21,480 bases of DNA. Source: an uncultured Eubacteriales bacterium (GTDB lineage Bacteria > Bacillota > Clostridia > Oscillospirales > Acutalibacteraceae). Position numbers and translations under genes: made by a program. Positions 1 through 6,626 of the stretch are shown here, piece by piece. The stretch lies in NCBI GenBank assembly GCA_900321665.1, contig ONWY01000003.1, forward strand, positions 1 through 21,480, read 5' to 3'. The notes under the pieces were generated by a model. The model worked only from the letters and a program-made list of their open reading frames with translations. It was not told the DNA's origin and did not search any database. Position 1 is the stretch's first letter. Each line of letters begins with the position of its first letter.

Positions 1-8
1 CTGCTGCA

Positions 9-374
9 TTATGAGATGGCATATCCGCTTTGCACCAGCGCATTGCGCGCATCTTCAAATTGGGCTTGCTTAACAAAAATGTAGTCCGTGTTATAGGTGG
101 AGACTACAAAGATGCCGATGCGTTTCGCGGCGAGCACTGCAGAGAGCTCTGCTAAGATGCCGATGAGCGAAAAATCCAGAACGCCATCTATGCGAAAGCC
201 GCGCCAGCCGTCCTCTCTTTCAAGCGTCGCGGCAGGCGTGCAAGCTGTCGGGCAGACAAGGGATAATTCTTCATCCGTTTTGCCGATAAAGCAAAAATCG
301 CTTTCGAGCGGTAATCGCGCTTCGGGCTGCAGCTTGCAAACCGTAAAGCAGTCTTTGAGTACCTTTAATTCCAT
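9..374 (-). CDS. ACT-domain protein (small ligand-sensing family)
   Basis: A 121-residue protein that opens MELKVLKDCFTVCKL and contains two short alpha/beta halves with an FSLIGILAELSAVLA segment and an IFVVSTYNTDYIFV strand. This is the pattern of the stand-alone ACT_7/CASTOR-like ACT-domain proteins, which usually bind amino acids. The ligand cannot be told from sequence. The start at 374 was chosen over an upstream alternative because an AAGGAGG ribosome site lies a few bases before it. The gene is divergent from the nitroreductase operon and ends at the window edge, so any partner downstream is not visible. Family assignment is from recognised sequence style, not a search. Confidence 0.75.
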   Translation of the reverse strand: MELKVLKDCFTVCKLQPEARLPLESDFCFIGKTDEELSLVCPTACTPAATLEREDGWRGFRIDGVLDFSLIGILAELSAVLAAKRIGIFVVSTYNTDYIFVKQAQFEDARNALVQSGYAIS

Positions 375-405
375 AGGATACCTCCTTGTATGAGTTGCTA
401 ATATC

Positions 406-411
406 ATTATA
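406..411 (-). promoter_or_regulatory. Extended -10 promoter of the ACT-domain gene
   Basis: On the minus strand a perfect TATAAT preceded by TGG (extended -10) lies about 32 bases before the start codon at 374, giving a predicted leader of about 25 bases that holds AAGGAGG. The -35 is poor, which is common with extended -10 promoters. Confidence 0.5.
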
Positions 412-423
412 CCACATTTTAGC

Positions 424-452
424 TTGACGGAAAAGACGATATCCTATATAAT
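424..452 (+). promoter_or_regulatory. Sigma-A-type promoter of the nitroreductase/Rrf2 operon
   Basis: TTGACG (424-429), a 17-base spacer and a perfect TATAAT (447-452). Transcription should start near 459, inside the inverted repeat at 454-480, leaving a leader of roughly 65-80 bases. Confidence 0.75.
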
Positions 453-453
453 G

Positions 454-480
454 TACTTGTATCAAACACAGATACAACTA
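454..480. promoter_or_regulatory. Candidate operator (inverted repeat over the start point)
   Basis: TACTTGTATC (454-463), seven bases, then GATACAACTA (471-480): a 10-base inverted repeat with one mismatch, the inner seven bases perfect. It starts one base after the -10 and covers the predicted start point, where a bound repressor would block transcription. The operon encodes an Rrf2-family regulator, and Rrf2 proteins bind AT-rich palindromes of this size, so autoregulation is the simplest reading. Binding is inferred. Confidence 0.55.
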
Positions 481-521
481 AATCTTTGAGTGTAAATACG
501 GCAAAGTGATGCTGTCGTATT

Positions 522-1352
522 ATGAAAAGGAAAATGGAAATGGAGCATGTAAAGCAGTTAATCAGAGCGCGCAGGAGTGTCCGCACCTTTGATGGCAGGG
601 CACCGCGCGCAGAGGATATGGCGAAGATAGAGAAGTTTTTGGAAGAGGTGGACAACCCCTTTGGAGCGGATATTGACTTTCGCATACTGAGCGCTGCTCG
701 GAGCAACCTCTCGAGCGCTGTGATTGTGGGAACCGATACTTATGTTGCCGCCAAGGTGAAGCGGGTAAAGCATTATGAAATGGCTTGCGGCTATGCGTTT
801 GAAAAATTTTGTTTATTCGCTTGGTCATTGGGGCTGGGCACCGTCATGCTGGCAGGTACCCTCAGCCGCCAAAGCTTTGAAAAGGCGATGGAGGTCGGTG
901 CCGATGAGGTGATGCCGGTGGCAAGCCCGCTGGGCTACGCTGCCGAAAAACAATCCATTAGAGAAAAGATGATGCGCAAGACCTTAAAAGCCGATGAGAG
1001 AATGCCCTTTGAGCAGTTTTTCTTCGAGAGCGATTTTGCGCATCCTGCTAAGGATTACAGCGGCATCTTTCAGGAAGCATTAGAACTTGCGCGCTTAGCG
1101 CCCTCCGCTGCCAACAAGCAGCCTCTGCGCGCGGTCATTGCGGGAGATAGCGTGCATTTTTACGAGTGCAAAGGGAAAATGGCAAACAGCAGCTTGGGTG
1201 ATGTGCAAAAGCTCGATATCGGTATTGCACTCTCGCATTTTGCACTTTGCTTACAAGAGGATGGCATTTCCGGCAGGTTTTATGAGGATAAACCCGATAT
1301 CGCCTGCGAAGAGAATGTGGAATATATGATTAGCTTTGAGGTGAATCGGTAG
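522..1352 (+). CDS. Nitroreductase-like flavoprotein (TM1586 type)
   Basis: About 270-276 residues. The N-terminus has the nitroreductase signature LIRARRSVRTFDGRAP, which in the family contacts the FMN phosphate. A central FEKFCLFAWSLGLGTVMLAG segment and a second-half LARLAPSAANKQPLRAVI motif match the double-domain TM1586-type putative nitroreductases. The expected role is FMN-dependent reduction by NAD(P)H; the substrate is unknown. ATG codons at 522, 534 and 540 are all possible. AAAAGG at about 525-530 fits the start at 540 best. The stop codon overlaps the GTG start of the Rrf2 gene by one base, so the two are translationally coupled. Confidence 0.8.
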   Translation: MKRKMEMEHVKQLIRARRSVRTFDGRAPRAEDMAKIEKFLEEVDNPFGADIDFRILSAARSNLSSAVIVGTDTYVAAKVKRVKHYEMACGYAFEKFCLFAWSLGLGTVMLAGTLSRQSFEKAMEVGADEVMPVASPLGYAAEKQSIREKMMRKTLKADERMPFEQFFFESDFAHPAKDYSGIFQEALELARLAPSAANKQPLRAVIAGDSVHFYECKGKMANSSLGDVQKLDIGIALSHFALCLQEDGISGRFYEDKPDIACEENVEYMISFEVNR

Positions 1353-1795
1353 TGGATACAAAGTTTTCGGTTGCCATTCATATTTTGATTTTGATTGCAA
1401 GGTCGGAAAAACCGATGAGCTCGGAGCAGCTTGCGCAGAGTGCCGGCACCAATGCCAGCTATGTGCGCAAGATTGCAGCGCTGTTGAAAAAGGCAAGTAT
1501 TATCGAGAGCCGCAGGGGTGTTGGCGGATTTGCGCTGCGTGTACCTGAGCAGCAGCTATCGCTTTATGCAATATACTGCGCAGTCAATGAGAAAAGCGGG
1601 GCACAGCTTTTCGATATCCACCAAAACCCAAATGACCGCTGTGTTGTCGGCAGGCATATTCAACCTGTGCTCGCGGCGGAGTTTGCCACAGTGGAGCAGG
1701 CGTTGAATGATGCATTGCAGCAGAAAACGCTTGCCGATTGTATTTTGGAAATTCAAGAACGGGAAAAGGATTATGAAAGCAGCCGTATTAAATAA
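1352..1795 (+). CDS. Rrf2-family transcriptional regulator
   Basis: A 147-residue protein with a winged helix in residues 1-65 (helix with SSEQLAQSAGTNASYVRKI, then RRGVGGFAL wing) and the HQNPNDRCVVGRHIQPVL segment typical of YwnA/YwgB-like Rrf2 members. It lacks the three closely spaced cysteines used by IscR/NsrR to hold an Fe-S cluster; Cys97 is the only one in that region, so a thiol switch or small-ligand sensing is more likely. The GTG start overlaps the previous TAG stop. The inverted repeat at 454-480 is its likely target. Its 3' end overlaps the start of the next gene by 23 bases. Confidence 0.85.
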   Translation: MDTKFSVAIHILILIARSEKPMSSEQLAQSAGTNASYVRKIAALLKKASIIESRRGVGGFALRVPEQQLSLYAIYCAVNEKSGAQLFDIHQNPNDRCVVGRHIQPVLAAEFATVEQALNDALQQKTLADCILEIQEREKDYESSRIK

Positions 1796-2108
1796 GTATG
1801 ATAAAAAAGACATTCGCCTTCAGGTGCAAGAGTTTGCGGTACGCATGGGGCTTTCTAAGCTAAAGCAATTCCTTTTTGGCGCAGCCGGAGGGAAGTATGA
1901 CAAAATGGCAGCAATGCGCCACCAAAAGTATTATTTTGTCTTTGTGCACGAGGATGGAGAGGGCTTGGAGCAAATTGGCATGCAGTTGGTGCAGGGAGGG
2001 CTGCAAACCTCAATAGACGGCGTGTATTCCCTCGACCAAATCAATGAAGCACTCGAAAAAGTTGATAGCGGCAAATCAAAAGGAAAAACCATTATTAAGT
2101 TGTATTAA
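1773..2108 (+). pseudogene. Internally deleted MDR oxidoreductase (quinone reductase-like)
   Basis: A 111-residue reading frame. Residues 1-20 (MKAAVLNKYDKKDIRLQVQE) are the classic N-terminus of zinc-free medium-chain dehydrogenases. The rest, from about AVRMGLSKLKQFLFG to GKSKGKTIIKLY, is the C-terminal part of the same family. Full-length members have about 310-330 residues, so roughly 200 residues are missing, including the substrate-binding half and the NAD(P)-binding Rossmann fold, while the frame stays open. Activity as an oxidoreductase is not credible. The start at 1773 has an AAGGA site and sits inside the end of the Rrf2 gene, suggesting that the intact ancestor was coupled to the regulator. 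Confidence 0.7.
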
Positions 2109-2118
2109 GGAGTAAGAG

Positions 2119-2784
2119 ATGAAATTGATGCCTGCATTGCCGGAAAGTATATTTGATATTTCTTACCTGGCATTTGCCATTATCAGTGGCAGTTTGATGT
2201 TAAAAAAAGCCAAGGGAAATCGCCTCGGCTACCTGTTTGGCAGTATGGTTTTGATATTGGGCTGCGGTGATGCTTTTCACCTTGTGCCGCGCGTGCTGCA
2301 CTATTTTACCGATTTGGAGTTAACGGCGGCGCTCGGCATCGGCAAGCTTGTTACCTCTGTAACAATGACTGTTTTTTATGTGTTGCTCGAATATGCGCGC
2401 CGCGAGCGCTATGGCGATGCGCGCAAGGGTGCATTGCTTGCGATATGGGTCTTGGCAGTGGTGCGTGTGGCACTGTGCCTCTTCCCGCAAAACAGGTGGA
2501 CAAGCGAGAATCCTTCGCTCACTTGGGGCGTGCTGCGCAATATTCCGTTTTTGCTAATCGGTATCATGAGTGTGATTTTGTGGGCAGCTTCGGCAAAGGG
2601 TGATAGGTCGCTGCGGTTGATTGCGCTCTATGTGGCGCTGTCGTTTGCGTTTTATATCCCGGTTGTTCTCTTTGCGGGGAGTGTGCCGATTATCGGCATG
2701 CTGATGTTGCCCAAAACCGTATGTTATATTTTGATGATTGTTGCATTTCGGCGCACATTGCAAGCTGCAAAAGATAAACAGTGA
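2119..2784 (+). CDS. Polytopic membrane protein, unknown function
   Basis: 221 residues with about seven hydrophobic segments, for example ISYLAFAIISGSLML, YLFGSMVLILGCG, ALLAIWVLAVVRVALCLF, IPFLLIGIMSVILWAA, LIALYVALSFAFYIPVVLF and GMLMLPKTVCYILMIVAF. The single interior motif that stands out is CGDAFHLVPRVLHYF in an early helix-loop. I do not recognise the function. A clear AAGGAG lies six bases before the ATG, which follows the truncated oxidoreductase by ten bases, so it is the last gene of this operon, closed by the hairpin at 2792-2825. Confidence 0.7.
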   Translation: MKLMPALPESIFDISYLAFAIISGSLMLKKAKGNRLGYLFGSMVLILGCGDAFHLVPRVLHYFTDLELTAALGIGKLVTSVTMTVFYVLLEYARRERYGDARKGALLAIWVLAVVRVALCLFPQNRWTSENPSLTWGVLRNIPFLLIGIMSVILWAASAKGDRSLRLIALYVALSFAFYIPVVLFAGSVPIIGMLMLPKTVCYILMIVAFRRTLQAAKDKQ

Positions 2785-2791
2785 GTTAAAA

Positions 2792-2825
2792 GAAGGCTGT
2801 TTCAAGAACCCTTGAAACAGCCTTC
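2792..2825. terminator. Bidirectional intrinsic terminator
   Basis: A perfect 15-bp stem (2792-2806 with 2811-2825) with an AACC loop, flanked by four A on the left and six T on the right. It lies between two convergent genes and can stop transcription from both sides. Confidence 0.9.
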
Positions 2826-2829
2826 TTTT

Positions 2830-3267
2830 TTATTCAAAATTCCAAAAAGCGGTGCCGGTTTCGGGGCTTGGCTTTTGCCCGATGGTGCCGCCGGTGACAG
2901 GGCGCAGCTCTATTTCCGCAGTGTAGAGAACCGTGATACTTTTCATGTGCCCGCCGGCAACGCAGTGGGTGCCGTTTTCCAAATAGGCAAACATGGCATG
3001 AGAGTGGTGGTGCACTTCCTCGGTATCTCCGGCAATCAGGTTGCCTAAGAGAGAGGTGAGCTCCAGCATGCCCTCAATCTTGCGTGTTTCAAAAGCGCTC
3101 TTTTCGGGAATAAAGGTTTGGATTTCAGCACTGCTGCAGCCGCCGATACCGGAGTAGCAGGCGGAAGCAATGCCTTCTTTTTTGCAAATGGCTTCAATGG
3201 AAGAGATAATTTCCTCGCCTTTGTCTAAGCGAATATAATAGGTGTTGTCAAATTTTCTATAGTCCAT
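2830..3267 (-). CDS. PPC/DUF296-domain protein
   Basis: 145 residues, the usual size of a single-domain bacterial PPC (plants and prokaryotes conserved) protein. It starts MDYRKFDNTYYIRLDKGEEI and has the characteristic ACYSGIGGCSSAEIQTF strand-turn, a GNLIAGDTEEVHHHSHAMF segment with the His-rich putative metal site, and AGGHMKSITVLYTAEIEL near the end. Bacterial members form trimers; they are often annotated as DNA-binding because of plant AT-hook relatives, but no AT-hook is present here. Start 3267 is set by AAAGGAG just upstream. It stands alone, convergent with the preceding operon. Confidence 0.85.
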   Translation of the reverse strand: MDYRKFDNTYYIRLDKGEEIISSIEAICKKEGIASACYSGIGGCSSAEIQTFIPEKSAFETRKIEGMLELTSLLGNLIAGDTEEVHHHSHAMFAYLENGTHCVAGGHMKSITVLYTAEIELRPVTGGTIGQKPSPETGTAFWNFE

Positions 3268-3293
3268 ATTGTCTCCTTTAAAAGGGTAGCTGT

Positions 3294-3299
3294 ATTGTA
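3294..3299 (-). promoter_or_regulatory. Extended -10 of the PPC-domain gene
   Basis: Minus-strand TACAAT preceded by TGT, about 27 bases before the start codon at 3267. No good -35 is visible at the usual distance. Confidence 0.4.
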
Positions 3300-3306
3300 A
3301 CATGGG

Positions 3307-3337
3307 TTGATGCTTTTATTATTCTCTATTATATAAT
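3307..3337 (+). promoter_or_regulatory. Possible promoter of the anchored protein/GNAT operon
   Basis: TTGATG (3307-3312) followed by TATATAAT: either TATATA at 17 bases or TATAAT (3332-3337) at 19 bases. It is the best candidate ahead of the gene at 3411. The TTGACA at 3391-3396 has no good -10 at the correct spacing. Confidence 0.35.
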
Positions 3338-3410
3338 TTAGCCACATGAAAATCAATGCATTTTTTGAGATTTGATATCTTGCAGTCGGATTGACAGATG
3401 TTGTGATAAT

Positions 3411-4064
3411 ATGGTAATATCTAAAAAAGATTGCGATTTGCAGGCAGCTTATCTTTCGCTTGAGAAAAAGGCGCCGGGTTGGCAAGAGCCGGATTTGGAT
3501 GGAATGATGGTAAAAGAAAAAACAGAAGATGCAGTGCAATCGGGCAAAAGAGGCAAGGCAAAGCAGGTTATTATCGCTCTCGCTTTAGTGGCTGTCGGCA
3601 TTGCTGTTACACTCGGTATTGTGGGGAGTAATATGTTTGGAGCAAGTAAAAAGGTGGGTAAGGATATCTTGCCCGGTGACATCAGTGAGTTTTATTATAC
3701 CAAGGCTTCCTCTACCAATCCGCCAACCTACCTGAGGTATCATTTTTATACCGAGGGCAGCAAGTGGGTATTTCGCTTTGAAACGCGAGAGGGAAATCAT
3801 TTTCCGCTAACCGAAGAGGATATCACACAGTCCGCTTCGCGCGCACTGACCGAGAGCGAACAGCAGGATTTTCTTGCGCTGCTTTCAGGAGGTACGGTCA
3901 GTAAAATGAAAGAGAGCACCGAGAGTGGCGATGCGGGACCGTGGCTGTATTTGTACCATAAAAACGACCGCTCCAAATACCGACAGTTTGCTTTTGAAAG
4001 CACCGCTCGCTTAGCGGAATTTGAAACATTTTGCAAAGCATTGAGGCAAGCAGGAGAGAAATAA
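3411..4064 (+). CDS. Membrane-anchored protein of unknown function
   Basis: 217 residues: a cytoplasmic N-terminal stretch of about 50 residues, one transmembrane helix (VIIALALVAVGIAVTLGIVG), then an extracellular domain of about 140 residues rich in charged and aromatic residues, ending in an amphipathic helix. No family is recognised. The start is uncertain: ATG 3411 lacks a clear ribosome site, and ATG 3504/3507 is an alternative that removes most of the N-terminal stretch. The stop overlaps the next ATG by one base (TAATG), so it is co-translated with the acetyltransferase. The protein at 4515 has the same anchor layout and a similar C-terminal helix. Confidence 0.6.
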   Translation: MVISKKDCDLQAAYLSLEKKAPGWQEPDLDGMMVKEKTEDAVQSGKRGKAKQVIIALALVAVGIAVTLGIVGSNMFGASKKVGKDILPGDISEFYYTKASSTNPPTYLRYHFYTEGSKWVFRFETREGNHFPLTEEDITQSASRALTESEQQDFLALLSGGTVSKMKESTESGDAGPWLYLYHKNDRSKYRQFAFESTARLAEFETFCKALRQAGEK

Positions 4065-4522
4065 TGCAGGATTATGTAATTGCACCGTGTCAAAAGGTAC
4101 ATTTAAAGGAATATGCGCGCATTTATGCCGCTGCGTTTTCGGGAGAACCCTGGCATGATGCCTGGGAGCCGGAAGCAGCAGAGGTGCACATCTGCGAAAT
4201 GATGGAAAGCGTTCGGGCTTATGGCTTAGAATATCGCTTCGGTGAAGAAATTGTGGGCTTTTTGCTTGGCAGCAGTATGCTCTTTCACTACGGCAGAGTG
4301 TTTGAAATCAACGACATTGCCGTTTTGCCGCAATATCAGGGGCAAGGGATTGGCAGCAGGCTGTTGGAAGCGTGTATCAGTGACATGAAGCAAAGAGGCA
4401 TGGCAGGTATTCACCTGATTACGCAGGCAGAGGGCTCCCTTCCCGCGTTTTACCGAAAATACGGTTTTAAGAGAGAAACTCAGGTGATGCTCATGGGCAT
4501 GGAATTGGAAACCGATGAATGA
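4064..4522 (+). CDS. GNAT-family N-acetyltransferase
   Basis: 152 residues. The acetyl-CoA pyrophosphate-binding motif A is clear: INDIAVLPQYQGQGIGSRLL, with the QGQGIG loop. It is followed by motif B with AFYRKYGFKRETQVMLM, the standard GNAT C-terminus. The substrate is unknown. ATG 4064 was chosen because it has AGGAGAG upstream and is coupled to the preceding stop; an in-frame upstream codon at 4031 has no support. It is the middle gene of a three-gene operon between two membrane-anchored proteins, whose job might relate to modification of an envelope component (inference only). Confidence 0.85.
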   Translation: MQDYVIAPCQKVHLKEYARIYAAAFSGEPWHDAWEPEAAEVHICEMMESVRAYGLEYRFGEEIVGFLLGSSMLFHYGRVFEINDIAVLPQYQGQGIGSRLLEACISDMKQRGMAGIHLITQAEGSLPAFYRKYGFKRETQVMLMGMELETDE

Positions 4523-5003
4523 GAAAAAGAAAAGCTTGATTATTTTTATCGCCGCGGCAATCGTGCTGTGCGGTGTAGCGGCTGTGGGAGGTTTTTTGAT
4601 GTTTGGCAGGCAGGAGGCAAGGATTTCGCGCTTTGAAAAACTGAATTTGCAAGTAAGCGGCATGCGCATCAGCGAAGAGTATGAGCTGATTTGCCAAGGA
4701 GAGCAAAGCCTGCTTTCTCGCTATGAAAAGTTTTACGGTAACGGTGAGGAACAACGGCGCTTGAGCGGGCAGGTCACGGTCGCCACCGCGCAAGTGATAG
4801 AGCAACTCAATGCTTGCGCCGTGCTTAAGTGGGACGGCTTTCACGGCGAGCACCCGAAGTATGTGCTTGATGGCACCATGTTTCGCTTTGAGTTAGATTT
4901 GGGCGAGGGAAAAGTGATTCATGCCGATGGCTCTCAAAACTTCCCCAAGTACTATTACGAGCTTGAAAATTGGTTAGCCGATTTGTTGCGCGAAGCAGAG
5001 TAA
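4515..5003 (+). CDS. Small membrane-anchored protein, unknown function
   Basis: 162 residues with an N-terminal signal-anchor (KKKSLIIFIAAAIVLCGVAAVGGFLMFG) and an outside domain of about 130 residues ending in an amphipathic helix (YYYELENWLADLLREAE). No lipobox is present. No family is recognised. It overlaps the acetyltransferase gene by eight bases, so the two are translationally coupled. It resembles the protein at 3411 in layout, though I see no convincing sequence identity. Confidence 0.7.
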   Translation: MNEKKKSLIIFIAAAIVLCGVAAVGGFLMFGRQEARISRFEKLNLQVSGMRISEEYELICQGEQSLLSRYEKFYGNGEEQRRLSGQVTVATAQVIEQLNACAVLKWDGFHGEHPKYVLDGTMFRFELDLGEGKVIHADGSQNFPKYYYELENWLADLLREAE

Positions 5004-5124
5004 AGAATAGCGATTACAACTACAGCGTGATGACGGCTCGCAGGCAAGGTGAGTGACATCTTTTTCGGAATTGCACTGTTCGCTATGAGCAACACAGTTC
5101 TTCGTTCTTTGGAAAATGTATTAT

Positions 5125-5158
5125 AAACTGCGGATAGGGAGCCTTCTATCCGCAGTTT
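5125..5158 (+). terminator. Intrinsic terminator of the GNAT operon
   Basis: A 13-bp stem (5125-5137 with 5146-5158) with an 8-base loop and a T run from 5156 to 5161. It lies about 120 bases after the last stop codon. Confidence 0.85.
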
Positions 5159-5239
5159 TTTGTTATTTTATTGATAACCGTTTTGTGATTGCGCGGCAGT
5201 TTTAACCGGCGGAAATCGCTGCCTTTGATTAAGGTATAT

Positions 5240-5269
5240 TTGACACTATAGTGACAAATATGATATATT
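5240..5269 (+). promoter_or_regulatory. Strong promoter of the PepSY lipoprotein, with internal palindrome
   Basis: Perfect TTGACA (5240-5245), an 18-base spacer, TATATT (5264-5269) with TG at 5261-5262 (extended -10). The spacer contains the perfect palindrome CACTATAGTG (5244-5253), which overlaps the last two bases of the -35 and may be an operator. Confidence 0.7.
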
Positions 5270-5294
5270 GTAAAAAAAGAAAGGAAAATTTATT

Positions 5295-5657
5295 ATGAAA
5301 AAGTTAATTGTTTTAATCTGTGCAATTCTTGTTTGCGCTTTGACCTTCAGCGCTTGCTCTTCGGGCACTAAGGAAACCACGAAGAGTGAAGAAACCACAG
5401 CGGCTACACAGGCGGCGAGCGAAACAACAGCTGCTGCAAGCGGTGTAGATGAAGAGGGCGCAAAAGCGGTCGCTTTCGAGGATGCCGGCATCAAAGAAAC
5501 AGCTGCGGAAAATCTCTCCGTAACAGAAGGCGAGAAAAAAGGCGAAGCTGTTTACACCATCACATTTAAGTGGAGCGGCTTTGAATACGAGTATTCCATC
5601 AGCAAAGCAACCGGTGCCATTGTAGAAAGCATCTTTGATGGCGAAGTGCGAAAATAA
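5295..5657 (+). CDS. PepSY-domain lipoprotein
   Basis: 120 residues. A 20-residue signal peptide ends in FSAC, with Cys21 the likely lipidated residue. A Thr/Ala/Ser-rich linker follows, then a single PepSY-like domain (EDAGIKETAAENLSV, a YTITFKWSGFEYEYSI strand pair, KATGAIVESIFDGE). Such proteins sit on the outer face of the membrane; PepSY domains are linked to control of peptidases or other envelope proteins, but no partner is encoded here. AAGGA is located about ten bases before the ATG. The gene is monocistronic, with its own promoter and terminator. Confidence 0.85.
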   Translation: MKKLIVLICAILVCALTFSACSSGTKETTKSEETTAATQAASETTAAASGVDEEGAKAVAFEDAGIKETAAENLSVTEGEKKGEAVYTITFKWSGFEYEYSISKATGAIVESIFDGEVRK

Positions 5658-5674
5658 TCAGGTTTTGTGCCATC

Positions 5675-5709
5675 AAAAGCCCGAAGCGGTTTTCCCGCTT
5701 CGGGCTTTT
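5675..5709. terminator. Intrinsic terminator after the PepSY lipoprotein
   Basis: A 15-bp perfect stem (5675-5689 with 5695-5709) with a TTTTC loop, GC-rich core, four A on the left and six T on the right; it could work in both directions. Confidence 0.9.
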
Positions 5710-5711
5710 TT

Positions 5712-6320
5712 GCAGGCCTCTCTCTAAAAGAAACAGCGCCTGCGCAGGTTGCTCTCATAAAGAGAAAGATGTTTGCACTCAAACGACCGAAGACCGCACC
5801 TATCGGTTGCATAAACCGTGCCCCATCAAGCGCACTGCCTCTATGCAACAATGGCGCCCGCGATAGCCGGTGCCATTGTCAAGGTTAGAACAACGAACTG
5901 TGATTTTGCATAAATAACGAAGCCACCAATTGTAAAAATCGCACAATTTTCCACATTTTTCCAAGATTTATCATAAAAATTTTTCGGCGAATTTACGAAA
6001 ATATCTATCCAATTCCAACCATGGCAGGGTTACAGCTTTGTAACCATTTTGTGCAATACATACAATTAAATGGCAATTTTTATAGCAATATAAATAAAAA
6101 AACTGCTGAAATTTGCCATTTTTACCCTGATTTTAGCGAAAAAGTTTACGTCTATTTTTATAAAGGTTACAGCACATCATGAATGTTGAACCAAAAATCA
6201 AAAATGGCGTAGGTATAGGAAAAACGAGCAGATTTAACAAAGAAAAAACAAATAATGCAAATATGTCATTATCACAATTATGGTAATTTACTAATAATGC
6301 TTTTAGTATTGCATTTATCT
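5712..6320. other. Long gap without a convincing gene, rich in inverted repeats
   Basis: The first part (to about 5890) is GC-richer and contains the palindrome CCTGCGCAGG, an 8-base inverted repeat (5806-5813 with 5842-5849) and CAATGGCGCC pairing with GGTGCCATTG downstream (one mismatch). No reading frame there is persuasive. The rest is very AT-rich, with a perfect hairpin GGTTACA-GCTT-TGTAACC (6028-6045), a repeat of GGTTACAGC near 6166, and a long imperfect hairpin whose arms are near 6068-6079 and 6109-6121. It may hold a decayed gene, an unrecognised RNA or the left border of the accessory segment. Confidence 0.5.
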
Positions 6321-6626
6321 TTAAGCTCTTTTATTTAGTAAAGATTTAAAAATTGGAATGAATTTTTCTTTATTGCAAACGGCATAGAAAAAGGTTGATA
6401 CCATGATGACTCCAAAAATATTTTCCGCGATTTCTTTTCTGAAACGATCATAATTCTTGTTGTGAGCTTCCATTTTTTCCAAGCTTGATAAATCAGACGC
6501 TCCATTAATAATTCTCTCGTTATTCTTAAATTTTTCATATGATGACGAAAATAAAATTTTTACGATCTGACTTTCTTTCAGGTCATTAAGGTTTTTATCT
6601 GTTACATTTACTAGTTCTTCTCTCAT
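6321..6626 (-). CDS. Small membrane protein coupled to the PIN-domain gene
   Basis: 101 residues: a charged, mostly helical N-terminal part of about 65 residues, one hydrophobic segment (IAENIFGVIMVSTFFYAVC, about residues 66-84) and a basic tail. No family is recognised. Start 6626 is fixed by a GGAGGG site seven bases upstream and by the ATGA overlap with the stop of the PIN gene, meaning the two are made together. The tight coupling suggests a partner, cognate regulator or immunity-type protein for the membrane-anchored PIN protein (inference). Codon use is AT-rich like its neighbour and unlike the flanking regions. Confidence 0.65.
   Translation of the reverse strand: MREELVNVTDKNLNDLKESQIVKILFSSSYEKFKNNERIINGASDLSSLEKMEAHNKNYDRFRKEIAENIFGVIMVSTFFYAVCNKEKFIPIFKSLLNKRA

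Noticed and set aside
3391..3420. Promoter at TTGACA ahead of the 3411 gene
   Set aside because: A -10 at normal spacing would fall at or after the chosen start codon, and the match is weak; it would matter only if translation begins at 3504/3507.
5552..5851. Minus-strand 99-residue ORF across the PepSY terminator
   Set aside because: It runs through the lipoprotein gene and the terminator hairpin, has no ribosome site and no recognisable motif.
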